Below, in pieces: positions 5,658-6,779 of a DNA stretch of 6,779 nucleotides. How positions within the stretch are numbered: the first letter of the stretch is position 1; the number at the start of each line of letters is the position of its first letter. The position numbers and the translations under genes were made by a program. The notes beneath the pieces are model-generated. The model was not told the DNA's origin and did no database searches. It saw only the letters and a program-made list of their open reading frames with translations. The stretch is from contig JASLAI010000208.1 of NCBI GenBank assembly GCA_030147225.1, positions 1-6,779 on the forward strand. Reading direction: 5' to 3'. This DNA comes from Planococcus sp. (in: firmicutes). Lineage in GTDB: Bacteria > Bacillota > Bacilli > Bacillales_A > Planococcaceae.

Positions 5658-6779
5658 CTATTTATTGAATGTTAAACTGCTGATCGGCTCGAATGTTTCC
5701 AATCCATAACTTTTGATTTCACCATTTGCCACTGTGTACAGCTCTTCTTTAATATAGAGAATACGCTGAGTGGCGGTGTTCCAGTTTTCATACTCTTCGT
5801 CTGTTTCTTCGACCAGACTCGCCGCTTGTGAAATTCCGTCCGGCGTAATGGTATAAATCAGCGCGCCTTCACCTTTAAATTCCACATACTCACCCGTGGT
5901 TTCTTCGTATAACGCTGCTGGAAATCCAAAGAGATTTCTTTCTTGATGCGTAAATAAAGCTTTGTGATCGTATTGAATTGCAGAATAGGTGCCTGGTCCC
6001 CCTATAATTTCGGTGTCTTTTTCCAGCGGAGCAGTAAAGTCACTGACATCAAACAAAGAAACCTTCATGCCGCCTGTGACTACACGAGGCTCGCTATTTT
6101 TTACGGGTACCAGCTTGGTATCATAGCCAAAGCCGATCAAATGATTGTCGTCCAGTGGATGCAAATAATTTGAAAAACCGGGTATCTTCAGTTCTCCAAG
6201 CACTTGTGGAGAAGAAGGTGCCGACACATCGATGACGAAAAGCGGATCCGTTTCTTTAAACGTCACCATATAAGCCTTATTCTTAATAAACCGGGCCGAA
6301 TAAATACGTTCCCCCGGAGCCAGATCTTCTACCGAACCTACTTGCTTCATTTGTCCATCCAGTATAAACAGATGGTTTTTCGATGGTGAATTCAAATCCC
6401 ATGTGATTCCTTCTGTCGTCACTGCACGGAAATAACCATTGTACTCATCCATTGAAAACTGATTGAGCAAAGAGCCCGTTATTTCAGTGGAAGCCAGGAA
6501 TTCAACAGTTGTACCGTTTAAACTAAATTTAAAAATTTCTGTGTTGGCCTGTTCAGGAAGCCAGATTGCCGTTTCCCTTTCGCTGCGCATGTCATCATCT
6601 TCCAACGGAATGTAGGCAGGTGCCGTCAGATAAAGGTTGTCTTCATTCATGTAAAGCTGCTTACTGCCACCTAAAAATCCTTTTGTCGAAATTTCATTGG
6701 TCTCAGGTGCGGCCAAATCAACAGAGGTGATGACACTGTAACTGCCCTCCATAGTTCCCGGCAACACTGAGATGCTGCC
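5658..6779 (-). CDS. Beta-propeller-domain protein, C-terminal part (partial)
   Basis: The reading frame is open to the right edge, so the N-terminus is missing; 373 codons and a TAG stop are visible. No start inside the window is convincing: a GTG at 6767 has no ribosome binding site. The visible part is built of repeating beta-strand units that look like propeller blades. Examples are PLFVIDVSAPSSPQVLGELK then IPGFSNYLHPLDDNHLIGFG (about residues 180-218 of the visible part), and VSLFDVSDFTAPLEKDTEII then GGPGTYSAIQYDHKALF. These match the secreted or membrane-tethered C-terminal beta-propeller family (Beta_propel type) found in Bacilli and archaea, whose members are about 600-700 residues with an N-terminal signal or anchor. 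The composition is acidic, with very few cysteines, in keeping with an extracellular protein. The molecular function of the family is not established. Confidence 0.8.
   Translation of the reverse strand, partial: GSISVLPGTMEGSYSVITSVDLAAPETNEISTKGFLGGSKQLYMNEDNLYLTAPAYIPLEDDDMRSERETAIWLPEQANTEIFKFSLNGTTVEFLASTEITGSLLNQFSMDEYNGYFRAVTTEGITWDLNSPSKNHLFILDGQMKQVGSVEDLAPGERIYSARFIKNKAYMVTFKETDPLFVIDVSAPSSPQVLGELKIPGFSNYLHPLDDNHLIGFGYDTKLVPVKNSEPRVVTGGMKVSLFDVSDFTAPLEKDTEIIGGPGTYSAIQYDHKALFTHQERNLFGFPAALYEETTGEYVEFKGEGALIYTITPDGISQAASLVEETDEEYENWNTATQRILYIKEELYTVANGEIKSYGLETFEPISSLTFNK

Overview
The window looks like chromosomal DNA of a low-to-moderate-GC Gram-positive bacterium of the Bacillales, most plausibly Planococcaceae or a near relative. 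This rests on strong AGGAGG-type ribosome binding sites, a TTG start behind a strong site, Rho-independent terminators after the genes, a separate copC-copD pair, a split ThrE-type exporter, and a zinc dehydrogenase that closely resembles Bacillus AdhB. The organism assignment is inference; no rRNA or other marker gene is present.

Layout. Positions 1-702 (minus strand) hold the start of a copD-like membrane gene and, just upstream of it, a complete copC-like gene. The two overlap by 4 bp. A 165-bp divergent spacer (703-867) carries a sigma-A-like promoter for the plus-strand gene at 868-2874. That gene encodes a soluble PAS-PAS-GGDEF-EAL protein whose GGDEF half is degenerate and whose EAL phosphodiesterase half keeps every catalytic residue. 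After it comes a structured intergenic element (2875-3020) with nested inverted repeats, and then a long hairpin with U-tracts on both sides (3039-3085) that probably terminates the two convergent transcription units.

From 3061 to the right edge everything is on the minus strand. There is a two-gene ThrE/YjjP-YjjB-type exporter operon (4296 down to 3061), a zinc-dependent alcohol dehydrogenase of the AdhB type (5552 down to 4413), and the C-terminal part of a large beta-propeller-domain protein that runs off the right edge. The dehydrogenase and propeller genes each have their own downstream hairpin, so these are separate transcription units rather than one operon.

How the genes relate. The only evident functional pairs are CopC with CopD (copper handling at the membrane) and the two exporter halves. 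The others appear to be independent housekeeping or accessory genes. I see no mobile element, CRISPR array, RNA gene or obviously new multigene system. The least explained items are the intergenic structured repeat and the degenerate-GGDEF/intact-EAL architecture.
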